The translations under genes were made by a program, and so were the position numbers. 64,000 nucleotides of DNA from NCBI GenBank assembly GCA_021846985.1, contig JAJZVX010000001.1:124001-188000 (forward strand), given 5' to 3'. The stretch's first letter is position 1. The number at the start of each line of letters is the position of its first letter. Shown piece by piece: positions 26,068-35,214 of the stretch. The notes under the pieces were generated by a model. It had not been told where the DNA came from. It saw only the letters and a list, made by a program, of their open reading frames with translations, and did no database searches. Origin of the DNA: Acidobacteriota bacterium. Its GTDB lineage: Bacteria; Acidobacteriota; Terriglobia; Terriglobales; Acidobacteriaceae.

Positions 26068-28077
26068 ATGAGTCCAGAGGAATTGAAGACAACGCACGCC
26101 GCACCCAGGTTCGGACGCATCGATGCGGAGATTGCCGACGTCGATGCGGCCATCGGCCGCTCATGCGACTTCCTCCTTGCCGAGCAGCATCCTGAGGGCT
26201 ACTGGTCCGGCGAGCTCGAAGCCGACTCCATGCTCGAGGCCGACTATATCTTCCTTCACACCCTCCTCGAAAGCGGCGATCCCGGCCGCCTCAAGCGCGC
26301 CTTTGCGGAGATTATGCGCTATCAGAACGAGGACGGCAGTTGGAGCCTCTTTCCCGGGGGGCCCGGCAACATCTCGCTCTCCGTCAAGTGCTACTCGGCG
26401 GCCAAAATCATGGGCCTGCCTGCCGACCACCCCCGCATGGCCAGGTGCCGTGCGTGGGTGCTGGACCACGGCGGCGTCGTGGCCTGCAACACCTTCACCA
26501 AAATGTACCTCTGCGCCCTGGGCGAGTACGACTACGACGCCGTCCCCGCCATCCCGCCGGAGATCGTCCTCTTTCCCCGCTGGTTCTACTTCAACATCTA
26601 CGAAATCTCTTCATGGTCGCGCTCCATCCTGGTTCCCCTCGCCATCATTTATGCCAAAAAGCCCTTCAAAAAGCTCCCCCCGGAGCAGGGAATCGACGAG
26701 CTGTACGTCGGAGGCCGCGCCAACTCGAACCTCCGTCTTCACCTGGACCGCAAGAAACTCATCTCGTGGCGCAACTTCTTCATCGTTGTGGACCGCATGA
26801 TGCATCTGGCGGAGGCCGTGCACATCCGCCCGCTGCGCAAGCTCGCCCTCAGACGCGCGGAAAAGTGGATGCTCGAGCGGCTCGAAATGACCGATGGCCT
26901 GGGCGCCATTTATCCGGCCATGCTGAACGCCATCATCGCCCTGCGCTGCCTCGGCTACTCCGAAGACGACCCCCAGGTGATCCGCGCCCGAGATGAGTTT
27001 GAGAAGCTCGGCATCGAAGAGCCCGCCACCGCCGCCATGCCCGAGCCCACCTTCCGCATGCAGCCCTGCATGTCGCCCGTATGGGACACCGCGCAGGCGC
27101 TCTTCGCGCTCGGCGAGGCCGGGGTTCCGCGCAACCACCCCCAGATGCTCAAGGCTGCCGACTGGCTCCTCTCCAAGGAAGTCCGCCACAAAGGCGACTG
27201 GGCCGTGAAAGTCCGCAACACCGAGCCCGGCGGCTGGTACTTCGAGTTCAACAACGAGTTCTATCCCGATACCGACGACACCGCGCAGGTTCTGCTGGCG
27301 CTCAGCAAAGTCGATAACCCGCGCGAGCGCTACCAGCACCAGGTTTGCCAGCGCGCCATCGACTGGGAGTTTGCCATGCAGTGCCGCGACGGTGGCTGGG
27401 GCTCCTTCGACAAAGACAACACCAAGATGATCTTCCAGTACATCCCCTTTGCGGATCACAACGCCATGCTCGATCCGCCCACCGTGGACATTACGGGAAG
27501 AATTCTGGAAATGCTCGCCACCTACGGCTACACCCGCGACGACAAGCGCGTGCAGAAGGCCATCAAGTTCATCTTCCACGAGCAGGAGCCGGACGGCAGT
27601 TGGTTTGGCCGCTGGGGCGTCAACTATATCTACGGCACCTTCCTCGTTCTCCGCGGCCTCGACGCCATCGGCATCGACCACCACGAGCCCCAGGTCCTGC
27701 AGGCCGCCGAGTGGATCCGCATGGTGCAGAACGCTGACGGCGGATGGGGCGAGAGCTGCGGCACCTACGACGAACCCGACACGCGCGGCTGCGGCATCAG
27801 CACCCCGTCGCAAACCGCCTGGGCTCTCATGGCCCTGCTGGCCGCTGGCGACGACCGCTCCGACTCCGTCGCCAAGGGCGTCCGCTGGCTCCTCGACCAC
27901 CAGCTTCCCCGCGGCTCGTGGGACGAATCGATGGGCGAGGGCGCCCAGCGGCAAAGCATCATCACCGGCACCGGCTTCCCCAAAGTCTTTTATCTGGCCT
28001 ATCACGGCTATCGCCAGTACTTCCCGCTCATGGCCCTTACCGCTTACAAGCGGGCCATGGAACGGCTCAACAGCTAG
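26068..28077 (+). CDS. shc: Squalene-hopene cyclase
   Basis: The 669-residue membrane-associated terpene cyclase converts squalene to hopene/hopanol. The catalytic protonation motif DTDDTA sits at residues 401-406. Many QW repeats stabilise the alpha/alpha barrel (for example QNEDGSWSLF, QCRDGGWGSFDKDN, EPDGSWFGRWGVNY, QNADGGWGESC). GTGFPKVFYLAYHGYRQYFPL is the usual C-terminal signature. Length and order match bacterial SHCs. It stands between ispH and hpnH on the plus strand. Twenty bases separate its stop from the hpnH start, so both hopanoid genes should be co-transcribed. Confidence 0.97.
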   Translation: MSPEELKTTHAAPRFGRIDAEIADVDAAIGRSCDFLLAEQHPEGYWSGELEADSMLEADYIFLHTLLESGDPGRLKRAFAEIMRYQNEDGSWSLFPGGPGNISLSVKCYSAAKIMGLPADHPRMARCRAWVLDHGGVVACNTFTKMYLCALGEYDYDAVPAIPPEIVLFPRWFYFNIYEISSWSRSILVPLAIIYAKKPFKKLPPEQGIDELYVGGRANSNLRLHLDRKKLISWRNFFIVVDRMMHLAEAVHIRPLRKLALRRAEKWMLERLEMTDGLGAIYPAMLNAIIALRCLGYSEDDPQVIRARDEFEKLGIEEPATAAMPEPTFRMQPCMSPVWDTAQALFALGEAGVPRNHPQMLKAADWLLSKEVRHKGDWAVKVRNTEPGGWYFEFNNEFYPDTDDTAQVLLALSKVDNPRERYQHQVCQRAIDWEFAMQCRDGGWGSFDKDNTKMIFQYIPFADHNAMLDPPTVDITGRILEMLATYGYTRDDKRVQKAIKFIFHEQEPDGSWFGRWGVNYIYGTFLVLRGLDAIGIDHHEPQVLQAAEWIRMVQNADGGWGESCGTYDEPDTRGCGISTPSQTAWALMALLAAGDDRSDSVAKGVRWLLDHQLPRGSWDESMGEGAQRQSIITGTGFPKVFYLAYHGYRQYFPLMALTAYKRAMERLNS

Positions 28078-28097
28078 CCCGGAGGGCTTACCACAAT

Positions 28098-29210
28098 ATG
28101 GCAGTACCTATCTCCCAGATGTGGACCGTCGCCACCTATGTTGTCAAAAACCGGTTGGCCGGAAAGAAGCATTTCCCGCTCGTGCTCATGCTCGAGCCGC
28201 TCTTCCGCTGTTCGCTGGCCTGCGCCGGCTGCGGCAAGGTCCAGTATCCCCCGCACATCCTCAAACGCCAGCTCACCCCCGAGGACTGCTTCCGCGCCGT
28301 GGAGGAGTGCGGCGCGCCCATGGTCTCCATCCCCGGCGGCGAACCGCTTCTCCATCCCCAGATCGTCCAGATCGTCAACGGCCTCATAGCCCGCAGAAAA
28401 TACATCTATCTCTGCACCAATGCGCTCGAACTCAAGCGCCGGCTGCCCGAGTTTACCCCCTCCAAGTACCTCACCTTTTCCGTTCATCTCGACGGCCTGC
28501 GCGAGCACCACGACTTTTCCGTCTGCCGCGAGGGCGGCTACGACATCGCCGTGGAGGGCATCAAAGAGGCTGTCCGCCGCGGCTTCCGCGTCACGCCCAA
28601 TGCCACCTTCTTCGACGGCACCGACCCCAACAGCGTTCGCGCCTTCTTTGACGAAGTGATGGCCATCGGCGTCGAGGGCGTTGTGCTCTCGCCCGGATAC
28701 AGCTACGACAAGGCTCCCGACCAGAACCGCTTCCTCGGCCGCGCCCGCACCCGCCGCCTCTTCCGCGCCATCCTCTCCAACCGCAAGAAGTCGTGGAAGT
28801 TCAACATGTCTCCGCTCTTCCTCGAATTCCTCATGGGTAAGCGCAACTACGATTGCACGCCCTGGGGTTCGCCCGCCTACAACATCTTTGGCTGGCAGCG
28901 CCCCTGCTATCTGCTCCAGGATGGCTACGCGGAAACCTTCCAGGAGCTCATCCGCACAACCCGCTGGGAAGATTACGGCGCGGGTAGCGGCAATCCCAAG
29001 TGCGCCAACTGCATGGTCAGTTGCGGTTATGAGCCCACCGCCGTCGTCGATGGCTTCGGCTCGCTGCGTGGACTCTTTGCCATGGCCCGCGGCTGGTTCG
29101 GCCTCTACCATGACCCGGCCGCGCTCAAACTCCTCGACGAGCCCATGCCCGCCGGCCCATCGCAACTCGTCCAGATTGACCAGCCCGACCGCGAAATGGC
29201 CAACCCCTGA
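28098..29210 (+). CDS. hpnH: Adenosyl-hopane synthase, radical SAM protein
   Basis: The 370-residue HpnH adds a 5'-deoxyadenosyl group to diploptene, the first step of extended hopanoid side-chain formation. The radical SAM CxxxCxxC motif is at Cys38, Cys42 and Cys45 (FRCSLACAGCG), followed by ISIPGGEPLLHP-like glycine motif (VSIPGGEPLLHP). The HpnH-specific N-terminus MAVPISQMWTVATYVVKNRL and the C-terminal cysteine cluster CANCMVSCGYEPTA are present. GGAGG lies 12 bases upstream. No other side-chain genes (hpnG, hpnI etc.) are in the window. Confidence 0.97.
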   Translation: MAVPISQMWTVATYVVKNRLAGKKHFPLVLMLEPLFRCSLACAGCGKVQYPPHILKRQLTPEDCFRAVEECGAPMVSIPGGEPLLHPQIVQIVNGLIARRKYIYLCTNALELKRRLPEFTPSKYLTFSVHLDGLREHHDFSVCREGGYDIAVEGIKEAVRRGFRVTPNATFFDGTDPNSVRAFFDEVMAIGVEGVVLSPGYSYDKAPDQNRFLGRARTRRLFRAILSNRKKSWKFNMSPLFLEFLMGKRNYDCTPWGSPAYNIFGWQRPCYLLQDGYAETFQELIRTTRWEDYGAGSGNPKCANCMVSCGYEPTAVVDGFGSLRGLFAMARGWFGLYHDPAALKLLDEPMPAGPSQLVQIDQPDREMANP

Positions 29211-29286
29211 TTCGCCGTCTTCAAATCCAGCGCGACTTTGTCCTTGCCGCGAATGCCTGAAAGCTGTTGACTAACCGTGAGGGTCC

Positions 29287-29715
29287 ATGACCGCCGAAGT
29301 GCAAAAGTACACCCGCGAACAGATCGAAGCCCTCGAGGTCGCTCCCGGCTTCCAGCATGAAAAGCTCGAAGGCTGGGTTCCGGCGCTCGCCACCGCTGCC
29401 GAGCTCCACGACGCCCTCGAAAAAGCCTTCGACTATCGCGGCGACGTCACCATCACGCTCACATCCGGCGAGCGCATCGAGGCCTACATCTTCAACCGCC
29501 ATTCCGGCGCTACGCTGGCCGACTCCTGGGTCCAGTACTTCACGCCCAACGATCCGGACAAACACAAGGTCGCTTACGACCAGATCGCCCGCCTCGAATT
29601 CACCGGCAAGGACCGCGCTGCCGGCAAGCACTGGGAAGACTGGGTCAGATCCTACAACGAGCGCAAAGCCGCCGGCGAAGAAAACATTCAGCTCCAGCCC
29701 GAAGCCCTGGAGTAA
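29287..29715 (+). CDS. Conserved hypothetical protein next to hpnH
   Basis: This 142-residue soluble, acidic protein has no signal peptide or membrane segment. The central part (GDVTITLTSGERIEAYIFNR, then YFTPNDPDKHKVAYDQIARL) looks like a small beta-barrel resembling Sm/YxxR-like folds. The C-terminal helix EFTGKDRAAGKHWEDWVRSY is strongly patterned. I recall similar proteins next to hpnH in Acidobacteriota, but no function. It begins 77 bp after hpnH on the same strand and is plausibly the last gene of the hopanoid transcript. It could be an accessory or regulatory factor for hopanoid modification; this is inference from position only. Confidence 0.8.
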   Translation: MTAEVQKYTREQIEALEVAPGFQHEKLEGWVPALATAAELHDALEKAFDYRGDVTITLTSGERIEAYIFNRHSGATLADSWVQYFTPNDPDKHKVAYDQIARLEFTGKDRAAGKHWEDWVRSYNERKAAGEENIQLQPEALE

Positions 29716-30140
29716 GTCTCCCGGCCCTCCAGGCGGCCCGTGCATCCCTTCTGCCCCGCCTTCTTTCCTCCCGAAGAAGACCGCGTGTGCCCCTTTCATC
29801 GCAAGGAGCGGGCCGCGAAGCCTCCCCCGTCCGCTCCAATCCAGCGGGCAGTCGTCCACAAGCGCTCCAAAACTCCGCGCACCGGCAAACGCCGCGCCCG
29901 CCGGCCGCAAACTCCGTCTCTCCCCGGTGCGGAATAGCTCCAGAAGACGGCGCGCCACAGCGTCATGCCTCGCCTGTCAGCACCCCACTGCTCTGCAATC
30001 TCCACGATCCAACCGGGCCTGTGCCACAAGCCATCCGCCGGTTTGCGTGGAGCGGCCCGTGGGGCTTCAGGGTCGATTAAGCGTCGCGCGCGCAGGGTTG
30101 GACAAAGCCGAGAACTGCTTGGCGCAAGGAGATTGAAACC
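29716..30140. other. Intergenic region, no gene seen
   Basis: This 425-bp GC-rich stretch lies between the hopanoid-linked gene and the PepSY-like gene. The open frames in it read as Pro/Arg/Ser-rich shadow sequence. The last bases contain AAGGAGA for the next gene. No clear terminator or promoter was identified. Confidence 0.45.
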
Positions 30141-30608
30141 ATGCGAATGAAGAGGAAGAATCTGATTGTTCTGGCGCTGCTGCTGCTGGCCGCTTTCGCC
30201 GCCCAGGGCGCGGAAAAGCAGATCGCGAAAAAGGATCTGCCGCCCGCCGTGCAAAAAACCGCTGAGGCGCAGGCCCGGGGCGCCACGATCCGCGGGTACG
30301 CAAAGGATCACGAAGACGGCCAGTGGGAGTACGAGGTGGAGATGTGGGTGGACGGCCACTCCAAGGATGTTACGATCGCGCCGGACGGAAGGCTGCTGGA
30401 GGTGGAAGAAGAAGTGAGCCTCGGCGCCCTGCCGCCCGCCGTGCGCGCCGGCCTGCGGACCAGGGCGAAGAAGGGAACCATCACCAAAGTGGAGTCGATC
30501 ACCAGGCACGGAAAGATTGTCGCCTATGAGGCGCAGGTCGCCGCGGCAGGGCGGCATCGAGAGATCCAGGTGGGACCGGACGGCGGGCGCCTGGCGCACG
30601 AGGAATAG
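30141..30608 (+). CDS. Small exported PepSY-like protein
   Basis: This 155-residue protein has a signal peptide (NLIVLALLLLAAFAAQGA). Two consecutive ~65-residue units follow, each with a LPPAVQKT/LPPAVRAG helix start and a strand pattern ending in (V)TIAPDGRLLEVEEEV or EIQVGPDGGRLAHEE. This internal duplication is typical of PepSY-like (putative beta-lactamase-inhibitor-like) periplasmic proteins. These are thought to bind or inhibit proteins outside the cytoplasm; no partner is evident. AAGGAGA precedes the ATG by about eight bases. It is monocistronic as far as can be seen. Confidence 0.82.
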   Translation: MRMKRKNLIVLALLLLAAFAAQGAEKQIAKKDLPPAVQKTAEAQARGATIRGYAKDHEDGQWEYEVEMWVDGHSKDVTIAPDGRLLEVEEEVSLGALPPAVRAGLRTRAKKGTITKVESITRHGKIVAYEAQVAAAGRHREIQVGPDGGRLAHEE

Positions 30609-30814
30609 CACAGGACGGAGCCGGAGCGGGGAAGCGGCGCCGTCGGGTTCACAGCCCATCGGCTCGGACGATCCGCCTTCTCCGCGCCATCCCGGCCCGG
30701 ATGTTCGCGCGCTCATCGCTTGCCGCGGAATCCGCCGCCTGGGGGTCCATGCCGCCCGCGCAATCGTTTAGGATGGACGGAACTTCCAGATGGAAGAGAT
30801 GGGAGGGACGGACA

Positions 30815-32002
30815 ATGGGCGAGATGACGCGCCGGGAGATGCTGTGCGCTTCCGGGATGGCGATGGGCGCGGCGGTTGCGGCCGGCAGAGCGCTGGCGGC
30901 AGGCGTCGCGGGCGAGGATGCAACCGCCACCACGGAGATTCCCTCGTGGGGTCTTGGGCCCTTCACGCGCGACGACGGGGCCGATCACATCGGCGCCCGG
31001 ACCGGCAGCGTCTTTGATTGCCCGGTGACCGGCAAGGTTATCCCCTGGGAAAACAAGGACGTTCTCTGCACTGCAGCGGTGGTCAAAGACGGCAAGGTCT
31101 ACCTCTTCTACCGCGCCGAGGACCAGTCGCGCGGACAAAGCTGGGGCACCAGCCGCATTGGCCTCGCCGTCAGCGAAGACGGCCGTCACTTCCAGCGCCA
31201 TTCCGAGCCCGTGCTCTATCCCGGCAACGACTTCATGAAGGAGTACGAGTGGCCCGGCGGCTGCCAGGACCCGCGCGTCATGCAGGCCGAGGATGGGAGC
31301 TACGTAATGACCTACACCGCCTGGGACGGCCAGTGTGCCCGCCTCTGCACGGCCACCTCGCGCGACCTCTACCACTGGACAAAGTTCGGCCTCGCCATCG
31401 GCACCTGCCACAAGGGCAAGTACCGCGACTTCTGGTCCAAGTCCGGCTCCATCGTCTGCCGCCGCGAGGGCTCCCGCTTCATCGCCCAGCGCATCCACGG
31501 CACATACTGGATGTACTTCAACGACAGCGGCCTCATGATTGCCACTTCAGACAACCTCACCGACTGGAACGTCCTCGAAGATGCCTCTGGCAAGCACCTC
31601 ACCGTCCTTCCCCTGCGTCCCGGCGGCATTGACAGTGTGGTCACCGAAGGCGGACCGCCCGCCTTCCTCACCGGCAAGGGCATCTTCATGATGTACAACG
31701 CGGGGGCCAACGGCCGTCCCGATCTCGGCCTCACCGGCACCGTCTGGGCCGTCTCCCAGGCGCTCTTCGACTCCAACGATCCCACCAGACTCATCGCCCG
31801 CATGGACCACGACTTCTTCCATCCCGAGCGTCCCTTCGAAATCAAGCACAAGGGCTCCGCCGAGGGAGGCAACAGCAACGTCACTTTTGTTGAAAGCCTC
31901 ATCTGGTTCCGCAATGAATGGCGTTTCTACTACGGGTGCGCCGACTCCATCGTTGCTTCGGCTTACTATAGGCCCGAAGCAGCGGGCCAGCCGCGTCAGT
32001 AA
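30815..32002 (+). CDS. Tat-exported five-bladed propeller glycosidase, GH130-like (GH43/GH130 fold)
   Basis: About 395 residues begin at ATG 30815, with GGGAGGG seven bases upstream. The N-terminus MGEMTRREMLCASGMAMGAA is a twin-arginine signal. The mature part shows beta-propeller strands of the GH130/GH43 type: VVKDGKVYLFYRAED, SRIGLAVSEDGRHF, the family element GGCQDPRVMQAEDGSYVMTY, and KGIFMMYNAGANG. GH130 enzymes are mannoside phosphorylases or hydrolases that act on beta-mannosidic bonds. Because it is predicted to be exported, hydrolysis is likelier than phosphorolysis. Catalytic residues were not assigned with certainty. There is no partner gene, so substrate is inference. Confidence 0.8.
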   Translation: MGEMTRREMLCASGMAMGAAVAAGRALAAGVAGEDATATTEIPSWGLGPFTRDDGADHIGARTGSVFDCPVTGKVIPWENKDVLCTAAVVKDGKVYLFYRAEDQSRGQSWGTSRIGLAVSEDGRHFQRHSEPVLYPGNDFMKEYEWPGGCQDPRVMQAEDGSYVMTYTAWDGQCARLCTATSRDLYHWTKFGLAIGTCHKGKYRDFWSKSGSIVCRREGSRFIAQRIHGTYWMYFNDSGLMIATSDNLTDWNVLEDASGKHLTVLPLRPGGIDSVVTEGGPPAFLTGKGIFMMYNAGANGRPDLGLTGTVWAVSQALFDSNDPTRLIARMDHDFFHPERPFEIKHKGSAEGGNSNVTFVESLIWFRNEWRFYYGCADSIVASAYYRPEAAGQPRQ

Positions 32003-32043
32003 CTCTCCGCGGCATGTAGACTCTCGAACAAGGGGAGGAGCCA

Positions 32044-32586
32044 ATGAAAGTCCTTCTGCTCAACCCGAACCGGACGTTTGCCCTGCACGGAGGCCACAGT
32101 CCCTCCGTTGGCCTGCCTCTGGGCCTGCTCTATCTTGCCAGCAGTCTGGAAAGCCACGGCATCCCCATGGGCTGCTTCTTTGTGATCGGCTTTCCCGGAG
32201 AAACCCGAAGGCAGATTCGCAAAACCATCCGCTTCGCGCTCCGCCTCTACGCCCGCTATAACTGCATGCCCAAGGTGGGCGTCGCCACCCCGCTGCCCGG
32301 CACCGAACTGGCGCAGATTGCCGAGCAGAACGGCTATCTCTTTCGCGACCTCTCCCCCGCCAACCTGGCGCGCGGAACCTCCGGCTCCGGCTCCGGTTTC
32401 GGCATGATCCGCACTCCCGAATTCGATCCCGAGTACCTGCACCGCTGTTGCGCCGGCTTCCACCACCGCCGCAAACTCGTCCGCGCTCTCTTCCTTCTCA
32501 GCCATCCCGCCGAACTGCGCCAGTTTTTTCACCGGCGCCTCTTCGGTGTCCCTCCCGGCCCGGTTCAGGGCGCGCCACACCCCTGA
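32044..32586 (+). pseudogene. B12-binding radical SAM gene with its core deleted in frame
   Basis: The 180-codon frame joins two ends of a much longer family. Residues 1-40 (MKVLLLNPNRTF, VGLPLGLLYLASSLESHG) are the start of a cobalamin-binding Rossmann domain. From IPMGCFFVIGFPGETRRQ onward it is the C-terminal part of the radical SAM barrel and tail (PLPGTELAQIAEQNGY, EFDPEYLHR). The rest of the B12 domain and the CxxxCxxC cluster site, normally ~200-250 residues, are absent. The fusion is in frame, so a protein could still be made, but it cannot bind the 4Fe-4S cluster. I treat it as a deletion relic. GGGGAG precedes the ATG. A separate truncated gene lies just downstream. Confidence 0.8.
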
Positions 32587-32726
32587 GCCCCTCCGCTCGC
32601 ATCGCGCCCATGCCTCCGCGCCCTTGCGTATGGGCTGGATGAACCTGGGCCTTTCGCGCGGAGGGGGATGGAAGCTGACAGCGGACACGGCGCGCGGTTG
32701 CCGGGCACGCCTAGACTGCGGCCATC

Positions 32727-32906
32727 ATGACGCCCCTCCCCTTTTCGGCGATCGCCGGAGAGGCGCTTGCGCTTGGACTGGCGACGGGGCCGGTGTGCCT
32801 GGCCAGTTGCGGTCCGGTGGTGGCGCCGTGGCTGCTGGCGCAGCCGCGCGGCGTGGGGGGCGGGGCGGTGGTGGTTCGTGTGCCGCTGGCGCGGAGCCGG
32901 CGTTAG
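32727..32906 (+). pseudogene. N-terminal remnant of a CcdA/DsbD-like membrane protein
   Basis: This 59-codon frame starts MTPLPFSAIAGEALALG and continues LATGPVCLASCGPVVAPWL. It is the first transmembrane segment with paired cysteines characteristic of the cytochrome c biogenesis/sulfite-exporter-like transmembrane family. After about residue 45 the sequence becomes random (GGGAVVVRVPLARSRR) and stops, and no further membrane helices are seen before the next gene at 33019. A full-length member would be 200 residues or more. I interpret it as a truncated, decayed gene. It is too short for most gene callers. Confidence 0.6.
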
Positions 32907-33018
32907 GGCGCAATGGGAGCCGCCATGCGGCGCACCGCGCGGGTGCATGGCGGCGGTTCCCGCCGTCCCCCTCCAGCCGCGAAAAAAGCGTGGCTGGACC
33001 CAAGCCGGACAGGGGGCG

Positions 33019-34032
33019 TTACCCCAGCACCTGCGGGTTGTGCGCCGTGCCGTCGAAGTGGGTGGTGGTCTTGTAAAGCTCGTAGCGGCCGCCGAGGGCG
33101 GCGGCGCGGGTGCGATCAAGGAGGCCGGCGACCTGGGCCTGGGAGAGCGGCTTGAAGGTGCGCGCGGCTTCAAGGGCCTGGTCGAGAATTTGCGGGCTGT
33201 CGATACCGGTGATCTGCACGGCGATGGGCAGGTTGAGACAGTAGTGCAGCGCCTCGATGGGCTGAACGGTGTTGCTGTCGAGGATGAAGTGGTCGCCGAA
33301 GCACTTCATGCCAAGGGGCGCGATGCCTTCGCGCACCAGCACGGGCAGAACCTCGTGGGTAAAGCTGCGGAAGTGGGCATCCATGACGTTGAGGGGCATC
33401 TGCACGGCGTCGAAGTGGAAGTTGCGCCGGCGGGCCTCGTCGAGCATGCGCAGGTGGACATAGGGATCTTTGTGGCCGGTGAAGCCGATGAAACGCACTT
33501 TGCCGGCCTTCTGTGCGGCCAGCATGGCCTCCATGGCGCCGCCTTCGGCAAAGATGCGGTCGGGGTCTTCGAGGCGGATGACCTCGTGGAACTGCATGAG
33601 ATCGACGTGATCGGTTTGCAGGCGCTGGAGGGACTCGTCGATTTGCTGCGCGGCGGCGGCGCGGGTGCGGCCGTCGATTTTGGTCATGAGAAAGACGCGG
33701 TTGCGGTAGCCGCCGCCCAGCGCTTTGCCCATGCGGATTTCGCTTACGCCGTTGTTATAGTCCCAGCAGTTATCGAGAAAGTTGATGCCGCGGTCGATGG
33801 CCTGACGGATGAGCTGGATGGAATCCTGCTCGGAGAGCGAGGGCTTGCCGATGTGGTAGCCGCCCAGGCCGATGGCGGAGACGCGCTGGCCGGTGCGGCC
33901 GAGGGTGCGATAGAGCATATCGCCGGGGGCGGTTTCGGCGCGGGCGGCGGGACCGAGCCAGGGTTGCGCAGCGGCCAGGCCGGCAGCGACACCTGCGGAT
34001 TTCATAAAATTACGGCGATCCATGGGAGACAT
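33019..34032 (-). CDS. Tat-exported aldo/keto reductase
   Basis: About 337 residues start at ATG 34032, seven bases after AGGAG. Two other in-frame ATGs (34038, 34023) flank it. The N-terminus SPMDRRNFMKSAGVAAGLAA is a twin-arginine signal, unusual for an aldo/keto reductase. The TIM barrel contains LGRTGQRVSAIGLGGYHIG, a catalytic Asp/Tyr region INFLDNCWDYNNGVSE, the Lys in FLMTKIDGR, and His in DLMQFHEVIRLEDP. GFTGHKDPYVHL resembles the acidobacterial and bacteroidete exported oxidoreductase subgroup. It would reduce or oxidise sugars outside the cytoplasm with a co-exported cofactor. The substrate is unknown. It is separated from pyrD by 108 bp on the same strand. Confidence 0.9.
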   Translation of the reverse strand: MSPMDRRNFMKSAGVAAGLAAAQPWLGPAARAETAPGDMLYRTLGRTGQRVSAIGLGGYHIGKPSLSEQDSIQLIRQAIDRGINFLDNCWDYNNGVSEIRMGKALGGGYRNRVFLMTKIDGRTRAAAAQQIDESLQRLQTDHVDLMQFHEVIRLEDPDRIFAEGGAMEAMLAAQKAGKVRFIGFTGHKDPYVHLRMLDEARRRNFHFDAVQMPLNVMDAHFRSFTHEVLPVLVREGIAPLGMKCFGDHFILDSNTVQPIEALHYCLNLPIAVQITGIDSPQILDQALEAARTFKPLSQAQVAGLLDRTRAAALGGRYELYKTTTHFDGTAHNPQVLG

Positions 34033-34140
34033 GAGCATACTCCTGATGCGGGTGAAGTGGACCAGGGCGCCGGGCGCCCGTTCCCGGATTCATTTTTACC
34101 ACCGCGGAGATGGTTCGTGCAGCGCGGGGATTTTTGCAGG

Positions 34141-35055
34141 CTAGTCGCGAGGGATTTCAAGTGCGCCGGTGAGGCTGGCGACGCGGTCTACGTTGTGGGC
34201 GCGGCACCAGGATTCGAGGCCTTTGGCGAGGCGCTCGGTGGCGCGGGGATCGGCATAGGAGGCGGTGCCGACCTGGATGGCGACGGCTCCGGCGAGGAGG
34301 AACTCGACGGCGTCCTCGGGGGTGACGATGCCGCCCATGCCGAGGATGGGGATGTCGACGGAGCGGGCGGCTTCATAGACCATGCGGAGGGCGATGGGCT
34401 TGATGGCGGGGCCGGAGAGGCCGCCGGTGATGTTGGAGAGACGGGGTTTGCGGGTTTGGGCGTCGATGGAGATGGCGAGGAAGGTGTTGACGAGGCTGAC
34501 GGCGTCAGCGCCGGCAGCGGCGGCAATTTTGGCCATGTGGGCGATGGAGGTGACATTGGGCGAGAGCTTGACGATGAGGGGGCGTGCGGCGGCGGCCCTG
34601 GCGCGCGTGACAAGGTATTCGAGGGAACCGGGATCGGAGCCGAAGGCCATGCCGCCGGCGTGGACGTTGGGGCAGGAGACATTGAGCTCGTAGGCGGCGA
34701 TGCCCTGGGCATCGTTGAGGCGTTCGATGACGCCGATATATTCACCGATGGTGTAGCCGAAGACGTTGACGATGACCTGGCAGCGGGGATAGCGGCGCAT
34801 GGGCGGAAGCTTGCGCGCGATGAAGTCTTCCACGCCGACGTTCTGGAGGCCGATGGCATTGATCATACCGGCGGCGGTGGTGACGATGCGGGGCGGGGGA
34901 TGACCGGCAAGGGGTTCGAGGGAAATGCCCTTGGTGACGAAGCCGCCGATGGCTTTGAGAGAGACGATCTCTTCAAATTCGATTCCATAGCCGAAGGTGC
35001 CGCTGGCGGCGATGACCGGGCTGACCAGTTCGAGGCCAGCAAAACGCACTTTCAT
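34141..35055 (-). CDS. pyrD: Dihydroorotate dehydrogenase, class 1B type
   Basis: The 304-residue FMN enzyme oxidises dihydroorotate in pyrimidine synthesis. FAGLELVSPVIAASGTFGYG opens the barrel, and the catalytic base is Cys128 in ELNVSCPNVHAGG, typical of class 1 enzymes (class 2 uses Ser). Other family elements are GLQNVGVEDFI, VKLSPNVTSIAHMAK, GGLSGPAIKPIALRMV and GMGGIVTPEDAVEFLLAGA. No pyrK partner is present in the window. The frame is open upstream to 35175, but the Pro-rich extension is not family-like. The ATG at 35055 (MKVRFAGLEL) was chosen, with a GTG four codons upstream as alternative. Confidence 0.93.
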   Translation of the reverse strand: MKVRFAGLELVSPVIAASGTFGYGIEFEEIVSLKAIGGFVTKGISLEPLAGHPPPRIVTTAAGMINAIGLQNVGVEDFIARKLPPMRRYPRCQVIVNVFGYTIGEYIGVIERLNDAQGIAAYELNVSCPNVHAGGMAFGSDPGSLEYLVTRARAAAARPLIVKLSPNVTSIAHMAKIAAAAGADAVSLVNTFLAISIDAQTRKPRLSNITGGLSGPAIKPIALRMVYEAARSVDIPILGMGGIVTPEDAVEFLLAGAVAIQVGTASYADPRATERLAKGLESWCRAHNVDRVASLTGALEIPRD

Positions 35056-35214
35056 GTCGGGTTTCACGTGCGGCTGTCTTCCTTGTGGCTGTGGAGTGTA
35101 TGCGTCTTCCGCCCCCGGCGGGGAAGGCGGAGCGGGGCGGCAGGGACGCAGTCCGCCGCTGGCCTCAGGGTCCATGATACTCGCCCCGGCGGCGGGGAGG
35201 GGCGGGGCCGGCGA

